Shown piece by piece: positions 16,786-26,055 of a stretch of 64,000 nucleotides of DNA (its first letter is position 1; the number at the start of each line of letters is the position of its first letter). The notes beneath the pieces are model-generated. The model did no database searches. It was not told the DNA's origin and was given only the letters and a program-made list of their open reading frames with translations. The stretch comes from CAZLWA01 sp964563165 (GTDB taxonomy: Bacteria; CLD3; SB21), in the NCBI GenBank assembly GCA_964563165.1, contig CAZLWA010000008.1, positions 29,026 through 93,025 on the forward strand, in the 5' to 3' direction. A program made the translations under genes and the position numbers.

Positions 16786-19242
16786 TTAATGACTTTCGGC
16801 CGTTATTTTCTTCTTTTTTGAATTCTTAGTTTTTGAGCCGTTATGTTTTGCGTGAGGAATCGCTATGGATTTGACCGGAGATTTCAACGCATTGGTGATC
16901 ACTTGTGAAACCTCGTTGACCAGCACGAACTTCATTTCATTGCGGATCTGCTTCGGCACCTCATCCAGATCCTTTTCATTTTTATCGGGCAGAATGATAG
17001 TCTTGATGCCTGCACGATGGGCTGCCAAAATTTTCTCTTTCACGCCGCCGATAGGCAGTACCGCTCCGCGCAGCGTGACTTCGCCGGTCATCGCAATGTC
17101 GTTTCGCACTAATTGATTCGTGAGCAGCGAATAGATCGCCGTGAACATCGTAATACCCGCGGATGGTCCGTCTTTCGGAATTCCGCCGGCCGGCACATGT
17201 ATATGAATGTCCAATTTATCAAATTCTTCCGTGATCCCCAACTCGTCGGCCTGTGAGCGAATGTGACTCAAAGCCGCAATAGCCGATTCCTTCATGACGT
17301 CGCCGAGTTGTCCGGTCAAAGTCAATGCGCCTTTGCCTTTCATTTTCGAAGCCTCGATGAACAGGATGTCGCCGCCCGCCGCGGTCCATGCCAGTCCGGT
17401 GACAATTCCCGGCTTTCTGATACGTTCGACGGCATCCGAAAAGAATTTTATTTTACCCAGGTACGTATAAATGTTTTTCCTATTGATCGTTGTTTTCTTG
17501 ATTTTCTTTTCCGCCACTTCGCGCGCCACGCCGCGGCAAATCGCCGCCACTTCGCGCTCGAGATTTCGCAGACCCGCTTCCCGCGTATAGTCGTGAATGA
17601 TCGTCTTAATGGCTTCCCGATTGAATTTAATTTGATTTCCTTTCAATCCGTGTTCTCCGATTTGCTTTGGAATAATAAATTTCTGGGCGATATGCAATTT
17701 CTCTTCTTCGGTATAGCCCGGAAGCTCGATGACTTCCATGCGATCGCGCAGCGCCGACAAGATCGGATCCGAAAGATTCCCCGTAGCAATGAATAGAACT
17801 TTCGACAAATCGAACGGCACATCAAGATAATGATCGGAGAATGAAAAATTCTGCTCCGGATCCAGAACTTCTAAAAGCGCGCTGGACGGGTCCCCGCGAA
17901 AATCCATGCCGACCTTATCAATTTCATCCAGCATGAAAATCGGATTGATCGATCCCGCCTTTTTAATTCCCTGGATAATTCGTCCCGGAAGCGCCCCGAT
18001 GTACGTTCTTCGGTGGCCCCGGATTTCGGCTTCGTCGCGAATGCCGCCTAAGGACATCCGCACGAATTTTCTGCCGAGCGCTTTGGCGATGGAACGTCCG
18101 AGGGAAGTCTTACCGACTCCGGGAGGACCCACAAAACACAAAATCGGACCGCGCATGTCATTCTTCAGTTTCCGCACGGAAAGATACTCCAAAATCCTTT
18201 TCTTAACTTTTTCCAGTCCGTAATGATCTGCTTCCAGGCTTCTTCGCGCTTCGTCGATATTCATGTTGTCATCGGTAGTCGTTTTCCACGGCATATCGAT
18301 CAGCCAATCGAGATACGTTCGGGAGACCGTGTATTCCGCCGCCATCGGCGACATGCGCCCGAGCCGCTCCAGTTCTTTTTTCGCGACCTCATAAACTTCC
18401 TTCGGCATGTTCGCTTTATCAATTTTTTCCTTGATCTCGGAAACTTCCGGGTTCGACGATTCCGTTTCGCCCAGTTCCCGCTGGATCGCTTTTAATTGCT
18501 CCCGCAAATAATATTCGCGCTGAGTTTTACTGATTTCGTCCTGAACGTCCGTTTGAATTTTGTTGCCCAGCTCCAGTGTCTGCAAGACTTTATTCAGTAT
18601 CAGATGCGCTTTTTCCAAACGCTTCTTGATGTCGAGGATCTGTAAAATTTCCTGCTTCTCGTCGGTTGAAATATTCAAAGCCGAAATCGCCATATCCGCT
18701 ACGCGTCCGGGCTGCTGAATATTCAAGATCATGGAAGTTTGTTCGGCGGAAATGTACGGCGCGAGCCCGGACATTTTTTGGAATATATTCTTGATATTGA
18801 TCACCAGCGCGTCAATTTCCAGGTCACCCGCCGCGGGCGGCACGTCAACGAGTTCTTCAACTTTCGCAATCCAATACGGATCTTCTTGCGTGAATTGAAT
18901 GAGCTTGATGCGCTGTACCCCCTGCACGATCACGCTCTTGCTGCCGTCCGGCATATCGAATACGCGCATGATGGTAGCCGCGACGCCGTATTCATACATT
19001 TCCTTTTGGGTTGGATTTTCCACGCCGCTTTCCTTTTGCGCCACGACGCCGATCAACCGATTCACATCCGAATGTTCGGATACAAGTTTGAGCGTTTTGT
19101 CGCGCCCGATGGACAGCGGCATGATCTGCTGCGGAAACAGCACGGTATTGCGCAACGGAATAATCGGCAGCAGGTCCGGAATCTGATTCCGTTTGGTTTT
19201 CTTCTCTTTCGTCATAATATGTTCTTCGAGAGTCTTTGTCAT
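16786..19242 (-). CDS. lon: ATP-dependent protease Lon
   Basis: An 818-residue LonA-type cytoplasmic protease. The N-terminal substrate-recognition domain opens with LLPIIPLRNTVLFPQQIMPL; the AAA+ domain has Walker A GPPGVGKT at about 371-378 and Walker B IFMLDEIDK; the proteolytic domain has catalytic S694 (DGPSAGIT) and K737 (GGVKEKI), with exactly the Ser-Lys spacing (43) of the Escherichia coli enzyme. I take the ATG at 19242 because AGGAAAAAAG stands directly before it; an internal ATG at 19215 is possible and has a weaker ribosome site. Confidence 0.98.
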   Translation of the reverse strand: MTKTLEEHIMTKEKKTKRNQIPDLLPIIPLRNTVLFPQQIMPLSIGRDKTLKLVSEHSDVNRLIGVVAQKESGVENPTQKEMYEYGVAATIMRVFDMPDGSKSVIVQGVQRIKLIQFTQEDPYWIAKVEELVDVPPAAGDLEIDALVINIKNIFQKMSGLAPYISAEQTSMILNIQQPGRVADMAISALNISTDEKQEILQILDIKKRLEKAHLILNKVLQTLELGNKIQTDVQDEISKTQREYYLREQLKAIQRELGETESSNPEVSEIKEKIDKANMPKEVYEVAKKELERLGRMSPMAAEYTVSRTYLDWLIDMPWKTTTDDNMNIDEARRSLEADHYGLEKVKKRILEYLSVRKLKNDMRGPILCFVGPPGVGKTSLGRSIAKALGRKFVRMSLGGIRDEAEIRGHRRTYIGALPGRIIQGIKKAGSINPIFMLDEIDKVGMDFRGDPSSALLEVLDPEQNFSFSDHYLDVPFDLSKVLFIATGNLSDPILSALRDRMEVIELPGYTEEEKLHIAQKFIIPKQIGEHGLKGNQIKFNREAIKTIIHDYTREAGLRNLEREVAAICRGVAREVAEKKIKKTTINRKNIYTYLGKIKFFSDAVERIRKPGIVTGLAWTAAGGDILFIEASKMKGKGALTLTGQLGDVMKESAIAALSHIRSQADELGITEEFDKLDIHIHVPAGGIPKDGPSAGITMFTAIYSLLTNQLVRNDIAMTGEVTLRGAVLPIGGVKEKILAAHRAGIKTIILPDKNEKDLDEVPKQIRNEMKFVLVNEVSQVITNALKSPVKSIAIPHAKHNGSKTKNSKKKKITAESH

Positions 19243-19346
19243 CTTTTTTCCTGATTAATGAGCGTCCAAATGTAATCATCATAAAAGAGCACCGGCGACG
19301 GCGACACCCGGGGCCCTTCGAAACCGGTACGAAAATTCATCGCAGT

Positions 19347-20855
19347 TTAATTCGGGATATTAAACGCAATGAAGAGCGAAGTTCCCTTGCGATCGATCAA
19401 CAACAGCGCCGTATCGCTTTTGCCTATTTTGCTGACCGCATCGGCAAATTCTTTAACTGTTTTAACATCCTGACGGCCCACGCGTTTAATTACATCCCCT
19501 TCACGCAATCCACCGCGAAACGCAGGACCGTTTTGTTCGAGCTCTGTGATGACTACGCCGGTTTCATTTTGATTGATGCCGTGTTTCTTTGCCAGATCAG
19601 AGTTCAAATTAGCGACATCCATTCCGAGGCGTTCCGAACTTTTCTTGGCTGAAGAATCGTCCTTCAGTGCAACCGGTTCCGACGGAGCTTCCGTCAGAGT
19701 AGTCTTGACGCGCATTTCTTTGCCGTCCCGAATCAGCGTGAGCTCCACTTCGGCTCCAGGGTTCTTGGAAACGATCATCTTTCTGAGGTCCGAACTGCTT
19801 TCAAATTCTTTTCCACTAACTTTGGTTATCACATCGCCTTGCTGAATATGAGCTTTATCCGCAGGGCTGCCCTGTTGGACATTTGTTACGACGGCCCCTT
19901 TGGGTGATTTCAAATTCAGCGCCTTGGCCATTTCTTCGTTAACATCCTGAATACCGACGCCTAAATAACCACGCGTCACCTTACCGTTCTTGATCAACTG
20001 GTCCATGATGGATTTGACGGTATTCGACGGAATGGCAAAACCAATTCCCTCATAGCCGCCGCTTTGCGAGAGAATAGCCGCATTGATGCCGACCAATTCT
20101 CCGCTCATGTTCACCAGTGCACCCCCGCTGTTGCCCGGATTGATCGCCGCATCCGTCTGCAAAAAATCCACGTCCGAATCCAAACCAACCGATGATCTCG
20201 CTATGCCGCTGATGATCCCGGCGGTCACGGTATGACTCAGCGATTTGCTGAACGGATTACCGATTGCAACCGCCCACTGACCGACCTTAATTTGGTCGGA
20301 ATTTGCAATTTTGACGGCGGGTAGACCTTTTTCGTCAATTTTTACAACGGCAATATCCATGCGCTTGTCGGTTCCGATCAATTTTGCGTCATACGTTTTT
20401 CCTGCAGAAAGAGTGATTTTGATTTTGTCGGTTTTTTCAATAACGTGATTATTGGTAACGATATAACCGTCCTCGCTGATAATAACGCCGGACCCGAGGC
20501 CCTGCCGTTTTTGCTCTCTTTGAGGCTGGTTATGCGGCGCGCCGAAAAAATTTCCGAATGAATCGTTGTCGCCGAAGAAATCACGGAAAGGATTGTACGC
20601 ATCGACTTTAACGGTCGCTTCCGTTTCAACCGTTACCACACTGGGTGTAACGAATTCCGCAACGGCGGCGAAGCCTTCACTAAAGTCGCGCATGGCCGTC
20701 ATTTTTTCCTCTAACTTCATCCGTACTTCTGAATCCGATCCCGCGCGCCCTTTGTGGATCAAATTAAAATTCGCGGTGATCAACATTCCGGCTAATACAC
20801 CGATCACGATCAGCAAGACTCCGAAAATTATCCGGGAAGATTTTGCAGGTTGCAT
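19347..20855 (-). CDS. htrA: Periplasmic serine protease/chaperone HtrA (DegP/DegQ family)
   Basis: A 502-residue trypsin-like protease with two PDZ domains. A single N-terminal transmembrane or signal segment (about 9-27) is followed by a 60-residue linker, the protease domain with H137 (TNNHVI), D167 (MDIAVVKI) and S243 (NPGNSGGAL), PDZ1 (about 295-388) and PDZ2 (about 408-500). It degrades or refolds damaged envelope proteins. AGGAG seven bases before the in-frame ATG fixes the start; an out-of-frame ATG lies five bases earlier. It is flanked by cbpA-like and lon genes on the same strand. Confidence 0.96.
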   Translation of the reverse strand: MQPAKSSRIIFGVLLIVIGVLAGMLITANFNLIHKGRAGSDSEVRMKLEEKMTAMRDFSEGFAAVAEFVTPSVVTVETEATVKVDAYNPFRDFFGDNDSFGNFFGAPHNQPQREQKRQGLGSGVIISEDGYIVTNNHVIEKTDKIKITLSAGKTYDAKLIGTDKRMDIAVVKIDEKGLPAVKIANSDQIKVGQWAVAIGNPFSKSLSHTVTAGIISGIARSSVGLDSDVDFLQTDAAINPGNSGGALVNMSGELVGINAAILSQSGGYEGIGFAIPSNTVKSIMDQLIKNGKVTRGYLGVGIQDVNEEMAKALNLKSPKGAVVTNVQQGSPADKAHIQQGDVITKVSGKEFESSSDLRKMIVSKNPGAEVELTLIRDGKEMRVKTTLTEAPSEPVALKDDSSAKKSSERLGMDVANLNSDLAKKHGINQNETGVVITELEQNGPAFRGGLREGDVIKRVGRQDVKTVKEFADAVSKIGKSDTALLLIDRKGTSLFIAFNIPN

Positions 20856-20879
20856 TGCATGACTCCTGTTAATTATTAT

Positions 20880-20895
20880 TACAGTGATTACTGTA
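20880..20895. promoter_or_regulatory. Inverted repeat upstream of htrA, possible operator
   Basis: TACAGT, GATT, ACTGTA forms a perfect 6-4-6 palindrome 25 bp ahead of the htrA start. It has no U-run, so it reads as a protein-binding site rather than a terminator. The binding protein is unknown. Confidence 0.4.
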
Positions 20896-20925
20896 TGTGT
20901 TTTACGAAACTTCTATTCAAAAGTT

Positions 20926-21813
20926 TTACCACTTCATATCCGTCGAATTGGCAAAAGATTCGAGTAACTCCTTCTGTTGTTTTGTAAGATTACGCGGAAC
21001 CGACACCACGACCGTCACCAGCATATCCCCCGTCTTTCTCTTGGACTTCACACCCAGACCGTTAAGTTTAAGCATCGTACCGCTTTGCGTGCCGCCTGGA
21101 ATTTTTACATCCACATTTCCGCCGTAGACCGTCTTAACGCGAACCGTGCTCCCGAGGGCCATTTGAGCGAAATTGACAGGAACTTCACAATAGATATCGT
21201 TGTCCTTTCGAGTGAAAAATTTATCCGGCATGACGCGCACCGTTAACAAAATGTCGCCGCCGCCCGCCGGTGTATGCGCCGGCTGCCGTATACGTAATTG
21301 CTCGCCGTCATTGATACCTTCCGGTATTTTCACACGAATGGTCTTGGACGCGTTGCCCATCGCAAAATCAACTTCCCCGCCCAAAACCGCTTTCTCAAAC
21401 GGAATGGAAAGTTCGACATTCACTTCATTGGCATGCACAGTATTGAACTGATCACTGCCAAAGAACATTTCATCCAGAACATCCGCAAAACCCGGGGTTC
21501 GGCCCTGCGTACGCCCCCCGGCGGTATTAAAATTCTTCATGAATTCATTGAGATCGAACCCGTCGGAAAAACCGGTGGACTGAGTATTTCCCGGCCGGCT
21601 GCCGAAGCGGCGCATTGCATCGTATTCTTTACGTTTTTTCGGATCGCTCAGGAGATTGTAAGCTTCGGACATTTCCTTGAATTTTTCATCATGGGCTTTG
21701 TTACCTTGATTCTTGTCCGGATGATATTTCTTGGCGAGCTTTTTATAAGCGGATTTGATATCTGCTTCGCTCGCCGACTCCGGAACGCCCAATATTTTAT
21801 AAAAATCTTTCAT
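20926..21813 (-). CDS. cbpA: DnaJ-class co-chaperone without zinc finger (CbpA-like)
   Basis: A 295-residue Hsp40. The J-domain (1-70) has the HPD triad at 31-33 that stimulates DnaK ATPase. A Gly/Phe/Asn-rich linker follows, then two DnaJ C-terminal substrate-binding domains (roughly 120-285). The four CxxCxGxG zinc repeats of true DnaJ are absent, so this is the CbpA or type II class. It is encoded downstream of dnaK, with an FmdB-like gene between them, and is the obvious DnaK partner here. Confidence 0.94.
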   Translation of the reverse strand: MKDFYKILGVPESASEADIKSAYKKLAKKYHPDKNQGNKAHDEKFKEMSEAYNLLSDPKKRKEYDAMRRFGSRPGNTQSTGFSDGFDLNEFMKNFNTAGGRTQGRTPGFADVLDEMFFGSDQFNTVHANEVNVELSIPFEKAVLGGEVDFAMGNASKTIRVKIPEGINDGEQLRIRQPAHTPAGGGDILLTVRVMPDKFFTRKDNDIYCEVPVNFAQMALGSTVRVKTVYGGNVDVKIPGGTQSGTMLKLNGLGVKSKRKTGDMLVTVVVSVPRNLTKQQKELLESFANSTDMKW

Positions 21814-21885
21814 ATAGAACTCAAGTCTTCACGGATTCAATTCAGTCAGAAAAAACCGGCCAATGACGGTCTGCATTCTCTCAAG

Positions 21886-22173
21886 TTATTCCGGCTTTTT
21901 CTTATTTTCCGTTTTCTCTGTTTTCTCTGTTTTCTCTGTTTTCGTTTCGGGCTTTGTATCCTTTTTGCCGCCGTTGTCGGATGGAGGCACGTCTGCTTTC
22001 TTGTAATCCGTAATATAGAATCCGGACCCTTTGAACATAAGCCCTGATCCGGAACTGAACTGCCTCTGACTGATCTTGCCGCACACCGGACATTTAGAAA
22101 CCGGCTCCACATTCATGCTGTGAAATTCCTCAAAAACGTGTCCTTCCGGACACTTATAATCGTAGGTTGGCAT
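21886..22173 (-). CDS. FmdB-family zinc-ribbon protein with repetitive acidic/basic tail
   Basis: A 95-residue protein. The N-terminal half is an FmdB/CxxC zinc ribbon: MPTYDYKCPEGHVFEEFHSM with C8 and H12, then KCPVCGK with C28 and C31. Such proteins are often called putative regulatory proteins; the role is not established. The C-terminal 30 residues are low-complexity (KTEKTEKTEN repeated, then KKKPE), encoded by a 9-bp tandem repeat, and are likely disordered. It lies between dnaK and the cbpA-like gene on the same strand. Confidence 0.88.
   Translation of the reverse strand: MPTYDYKCPEGHVFEEFHSMNVEPVSKCPVCGKISQRQFSSGSGLMFKGSGFYITDYKKADVPPSDNGGKKDTKPETKTEKTEKTEKTENKKKPE
21911..21943. repeat. 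9-bp tandem repeat in the FmdB-like gene
   Basis: GTTTTCTCT is repeated about 3.7 times on the plus strand (21911-21943), encoding the KTE repeats of the protein tail. Because the unit is a multiple of three, copy changes would alter tail length without breaking the frame. Confidence 0.8.
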
Positions 22174-22217
22174 TGCAGCAAGTCTCCCAATATTACATTA
22201 GCTTGACAAGGATAACT

Positions 22218-24131
22218 CTATTGTTTCTTATCTTTATCATCGACAACTTCATAATCGGCTTCTTCGACTTTCTTATCTTCTTTTCCGTCCGTCCCCGCTT
22301 GCTCAGTTTGCTGACTACCGGCCGCGCCCGACTGTTGATACATCTTGGTGGAAACTTCATTCCAGATCTTGTTCAAAGATTCCGACGAGGATTTCATATT
22401 ATCCGTATTATCTGCGGTAATGGCGTCGCGAAGTTTTTGCAGTTCTCCCTCGAGGCGGCCTTTTGAATCCGCATCAATCTTATCGCCAAATTCCTTGATA
22501 TTTTTCTCCGTCTGATACGCCAACGACTCCGCCTGATTTTTGGTGTCTATCTTCTCGCGGCTCTTTTTGTCTTCTTCGGCGTGTTCCTTTGCCTGGTTCA
22601 CCATTCTTTCAATCTCCTCGGAATTCAGACCGGACGAAGATTCGATACGAATGCTTTGTTCTTTATTTGTCGCCTTATCTTTTGCGGCAACGTGCAAGAT
22701 GCCGTTGGCATCAATATCAAACGTCACTTCGACTTGCGGTATCCCGCGCGGAGCCGGAGGAATGCCGACTAACTCAAAACGGCCGATCTCCCTGTTGTCT
22801 GCGAACATTTGCCGCTCACCCTGACCGACACGAATCGTAACCGCAGTTTGGCTGTCCGAAGCCGTTGAAAAAATCTCGCTCTTTTTCGTCGGAATGGTCG
22901 TATTACGCGGAATCATCGTGGTAAATACTCCGCCCAGTGTTTCGATACCCAGTGACAACGGCGTCACATCGAGCAAAAGTACATCCTTAACTTCACCGGC
23001 AAGCACGGCGCCTTGAATGCCTGCGCCAACTGCCACGACCTCATCGGGATTCACTCCTTTATGAGGCTCTTTCTTGAATAGATCTTCGACCAGCTGCTGG
23101 ATTTTCGGAATACGCGTGGAACCGCCGACCAGAATCACTTCGTCAATCTGCGAATACTGCAAACCGGCGTCTTTCATGGCTTGCTCCACGGGTTTGACCG
23201 TGCGTTGGATCAAGTCTTCGCAAATCTGTTCAAACTTCGCACGGGTCAAAACGATGTCCAAATGTTTCGGAATACTGTCCACAGCCGTAATGTAAGGCAA
23301 ATTGATCTGCGTTTGCTGTGAACTCGATATTTCGATCTTTGCTTTTTCCGAGGCGTCTTTGAGGCGCTGTAATGCCATAGCATCCTTACGCAAATCGATA
23401 CCCTCATTTTTCTTGAATTCGTCGGCGAGCCAGTTCATGACGCGCTCGTCAAAATCATCGCCACCCAAATGCGTATCGCCATTGGTAGCCAGCACTTCAA
23501 ATACCCCGTCGCCTATCTCCAGAACGGAAATATCAAACGTGCCGCCGCCCAGGTCATACACGGCAATCTTCTCATTGGTCTTCTTGTCAAGGCCGTAAGC
23601 CAGTGCCGCGGCCGTCGGCTCATTCAAAATGCGCAGCACATTGAGCCCGGCAATCTTACCCGCGTCTTTGGTTGCTTGCCTTTGGGCATCATTGAAATAC
23701 GCCGGCACCGTAACTACGGCGTCCGTAACGGGCTGCCCCAGATAATCCTCGGCCGTTTGCTTCATTTTCTGAAGGACCATCGCGGAGATCTCCGGGGGTG
23801 AAAAAATTTGATCTCCGATTTTCACCCTGGCAACGCCATTGTCACCGCTAATAACCTCGTAAGGAACCTTCTTGCGCTCTTCAGTGACTTCATCAAACCG
23901 GCGTCCCATGAATCGCTTGATCGAAGAAATCGTATTCTTCGGATTTGTGATGGCTTGCCGCTTCGCCGGACCGCCAATCACGCGCTCGCCCACCTTGGTA
24001 AACGCCACCACAGAAGGCGTGGTACGTCCGCCCTCGGAGTTCGGGATCACGACAGGCTGCCCGCCTTCCATAATAGAAACGCACGAGTTCGTCGTTCCTA
24101 AGTCAATTCCTATGACTTTTCCTTTTGCCAT
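22218..24131 (-). CDS. dnaK: Chaperone DnaK (Hsp70)
   Basis: A 637-residue Hsp70. The ATPase domain carries the phosphate-1 motif IGIDLGTTNSCV at the start, VPAYFNDAQRQATKDAG, IAVYDLGGGTFDIS (phosphate-2) and VILVGGSTRIPK. The substrate-binding domain contains LLLDVTPLSLGIETLGG and the helical lid follows; the protein ends with a charged acidic tail (EEADYEVVDDKDKKQ). Length is standard. GGAGGAAAG precedes the ATG. It is the first of the proteostasis genes and has its own probable promoter. No grpE is found in the window. Confidence 0.99.
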   Translation of the reverse strand: MAKGKVIGIDLGTTNSCVSIMEGGQPVVIPNSEGGRTTPSVVAFTKVGERVIGGPAKRQAITNPKNTISSIKRFMGRRFDEVTEERKKVPYEVISGDNGVARVKIGDQIFSPPEISAMVLQKMKQTAEDYLGQPVTDAVVTVPAYFNDAQRQATKDAGKIAGLNVLRILNEPTAAALAYGLDKKTNEKIAVYDLGGGTFDISVLEIGDGVFEVLATNGDTHLGGDDFDERVMNWLADEFKKNEGIDLRKDAMALQRLKDASEKAKIEISSSQQTQINLPYITAVDSIPKHLDIVLTRAKFEQICEDLIQRTVKPVEQAMKDAGLQYSQIDEVILVGGSTRIPKIQQLVEDLFKKEPHKGVNPDEVVAVGAGIQGAVLAGEVKDVLLLDVTPLSLGIETLGGVFTTMIPRNTTIPTKKSEIFSTASDSQTAVTIRVGQGERQMFADNREIGRFELVGIPPAPRGIPQVEVTFDIDANGILHVAAKDKATNKEQSIRIESSSGLNSEEIERMVNQAKEHAEEDKKSREKIDTKNQAESLAYQTEKNIKEFGDKIDADSKGRLEGELQKLRDAITADNTDNMKSSSESLNKIWNEVSTKMYQQSGAAGSQQTEQAGTDGKEDKKVEEADYEVVDDKDKKQ

Positions 24132-24206
24132 AATTACTTTCCTCCGTTTTTTGGAATATAATTCGTTATGTCTCTTAATTTACTTATTTTGTGCTTTTTG
24201 CGCATT

Positions 24207-24235
24207 ATGATACGAACTTCATTAGTTGAATGCAA
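24207..24235 (-). promoter_or_regulatory. Probable dnaK promoter
   Basis: On the minus strand TTGCAT (24235-24230), 17 bp, TATCAT (24212-24207), about 75 bp before the dnaK ATG. The -35 sequence and spacing match four other promoters in the window. No CIRCE (HrcA) inverted repeat is seen here. Confidence 0.5.
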
Positions 24236-24459
24236 AGGATATACCCAAATATCGAATATCCAAGTCATTTATTTACAATAAGTAGAAAACACCAAATTAC
24301 GCTATTTTGTCATGAATAAGAATGGCTAAGCCAAAATGACATGGCACAATCACGGTATGACAATAATGGCAAGATCATTCAGCGGGTATGCTACTTTCCA
24401 AATCGACTCCTGGAGAGTCTTGGAAGAACAGAAACAGGAAAGAAGATGGTATTTATCTG
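24236..24459. other. Gene-free region between ppx and the dnaK promoter
   Basis: About 220 bp with no plausible gene. It contains an inverted repeat TGTCAT...ATGACA (24308-24313 with 24336-24341) enclosing GGCTAAGCC, which resembles a worn member of the dispersed repeat family, and a small hairpin GACTC/GAGTC (24405-24419). Neither is followed by a clear U-run in the ppx direction. Confidence 0.45.
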
Positions 24460-26046
24460 TCAGTATTTCTTAATCACAATTTTCTTATGAAAGACTTCTT
24501 CGAACAATGTCTTTTTCATATTGACCGCCCACTCTTCGAGGTGGATCTTATCACGGGATTTTATTCTCAGTACAACTTCTTTTGCATGTGATCGACACAC
24601 AATGCCTGCAATTTTGTTGATGTGACTTCGGTCCAATCCGTCGGCAATTCGCAAAATGCTCGCTAATTTGTTGACGATGAGTTGATCTTTTTCATTAAGG
24701 CGGCCGTAGCCTTCGTGCTTCGATTTAGGATGGCTCTTGCGATGATACCGCGCCACATTGGCGATAATTTCTTTTTCCGTATCTGTAAATCCGGGCAATT
24801 CGGAATTGCGGATCAGGTAGTACGAATGGCGGTGATGCTGATCGTGCGAAATAAAAAAACCGACCTCATGTAATAGGGCGGCAAATTCCAGAAACTCCCG
24901 CTCGCGCGCTCCTAATTTGTGCAGGCTCCTGGTCTGATCAAAAATAGCCAACGACAGTTTGGCGCTCTGATTAGCGTGGTCGGGATCGTAATCAAATGTT
25001 TCAGCCAGATGCCTTATGCTTTTAAAACGAAGATTGGATAAATGATCGTGGCGCGAAGATTTCAAAATCCGGTTTTGCAAATAATCGTAAATAATCCCTT
25101 CCCGCAAAGCAAACTCCGAAACGGTCATGCGTTTGATATTCAGGACCTCGAAAGATTCCTGAAGAACCAAAGCGCCTGCAACAATGAGATCTACCCGGTT
25201 TGGATCTAATCCGAAGATCTTCAAACGCTGCTTCTCGGTTTTCGCTTTTAGGATTTTTTTGACAATTTGCGACAGCTCGTCCTTCGTAAAAGTGAAATTA
25301 TTGACCGAAGCATTGATTATTTCTTCGCGTATCCCGCGGATCATATTTGCAATGTTCTGAATAGTTCCGGAACTGCCGATGACCGCGTCGTACTTGAATT
25401 TCTTGAGCTCGCGTTTAACGGGTGAAAGAAAGCCGACAATATGTTCACGGCATGCGTCGATATCTTTTTCCTTCAAACTTGATTTGTTGAAATACCGCTC
25501 CGTGAGGCGCACACACCCGATTTTGAGACTGTTGGAGTATTTCGACTCCCCCTTCAATCCGATCAAGTATTCCACGCTTCCGCCGCCAATGTCAATAGTC
25601 AGGACCGGGCGATCAAATACGGGCAGTGCCTGCAGAATTCCCAGATAAATCATTCGCGCTTCTTCAAATCCCGAAATTACCTCAATGGAAATGCCGGTGG
25701 CGTCATAGACTTTCTTGACAAATTCAGTCTGATTGAGCGCTTCACGCACTGCGCTCGTGGCAACGGCGCGGATCGGAGCTTTATAGGTTCTCGCGATTTC
25801 GGAAAACGTTCTCAGCGTGCCGACGCCTCGCGTCATTGCGTCCGGCGCGATCATCTTCATATCTTTGCCTCCGCTTCCGAGACGAACATTCTCTTTAGCC
25901 CGGTCCAGGATCTTGAACTTTCCGTCTTTGAGGATTTCAACAATCACCAGATGAAACGAATGCGTTCCGATATCAATGGCGGCGAGATAACGATTATCCA
26001 GCAGTTCTTTTTTGCCGGATGAGAAAAGCGTTTTGAAGGAATTCAT
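24460..26046 (-). CDS. ppx: Exopolyphosphatase / guanosine pentaphosphatase (Ppx/GppA)
   Basis: A 528-residue protein. The actin-like Ppx/GppA phosphatase domain (about 20-320) has AAIDIGTHSFHLVIVE (phosphate-1), TSAVREALN, the catalytic-region ISGFEEARMIYLGI and TIDIGGGSVEYLIG (phosphate-2). The C-terminal part (about 335-528) is an HD-like helical domain with LLHEVGFFISHDQHHRHS and ARYHRKSHP. It hydrolyses inorganic polyphosphate or pppGpp. It lies 9 bp downstream of the sixA-like gene, in the same operon. Confidence 0.95.
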   Translation of the reverse strand: MNSFKTLFSSGKKELLDNRYLAAIDIGTHSFHLVIVEILKDGKFKILDRAKENVRLGSGGKDMKMIAPDAMTRGVGTLRTFSEIARTYKAPIRAVATSAVREALNQTEFVKKVYDATGISIEVISGFEEARMIYLGILQALPVFDRPVLTIDIGGGSVEYLIGLKGESKYSNSLKIGCVRLTERYFNKSSLKEKDIDACREHIVGFLSPVKRELKKFKYDAVIGSSGTIQNIANMIRGIREEIINASVNNFTFTKDELSQIVKKILKAKTEKQRLKIFGLDPNRVDLIVAGALVLQESFEVLNIKRMTVSEFALREGIIYDYLQNRILKSSRHDHLSNLRFKSIRHLAETFDYDPDHANQSAKLSLAIFDQTRSLHKLGAREREFLEFAALLHEVGFFISHDQHHRHSYYLIRNSELPGFTDTEKEIIANVARYHRKSHPKSKHEGYGRLNEKDQLIVNKLASILRIADGLDRSHINKIAGIVCRSHAKEVVLRIKSRDKIHLEEWAVNMKKTLFEEVFHKKIVIKKY

Positions 26047-26055
26047 TCGCTTGGA

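Noticed and set aside
24132..24235. CIRCE (HrcA) heat-shock operator at dnaK
   Set aside because: No TTAGCACTC-N9-GAGTGCTAA or near match is present.
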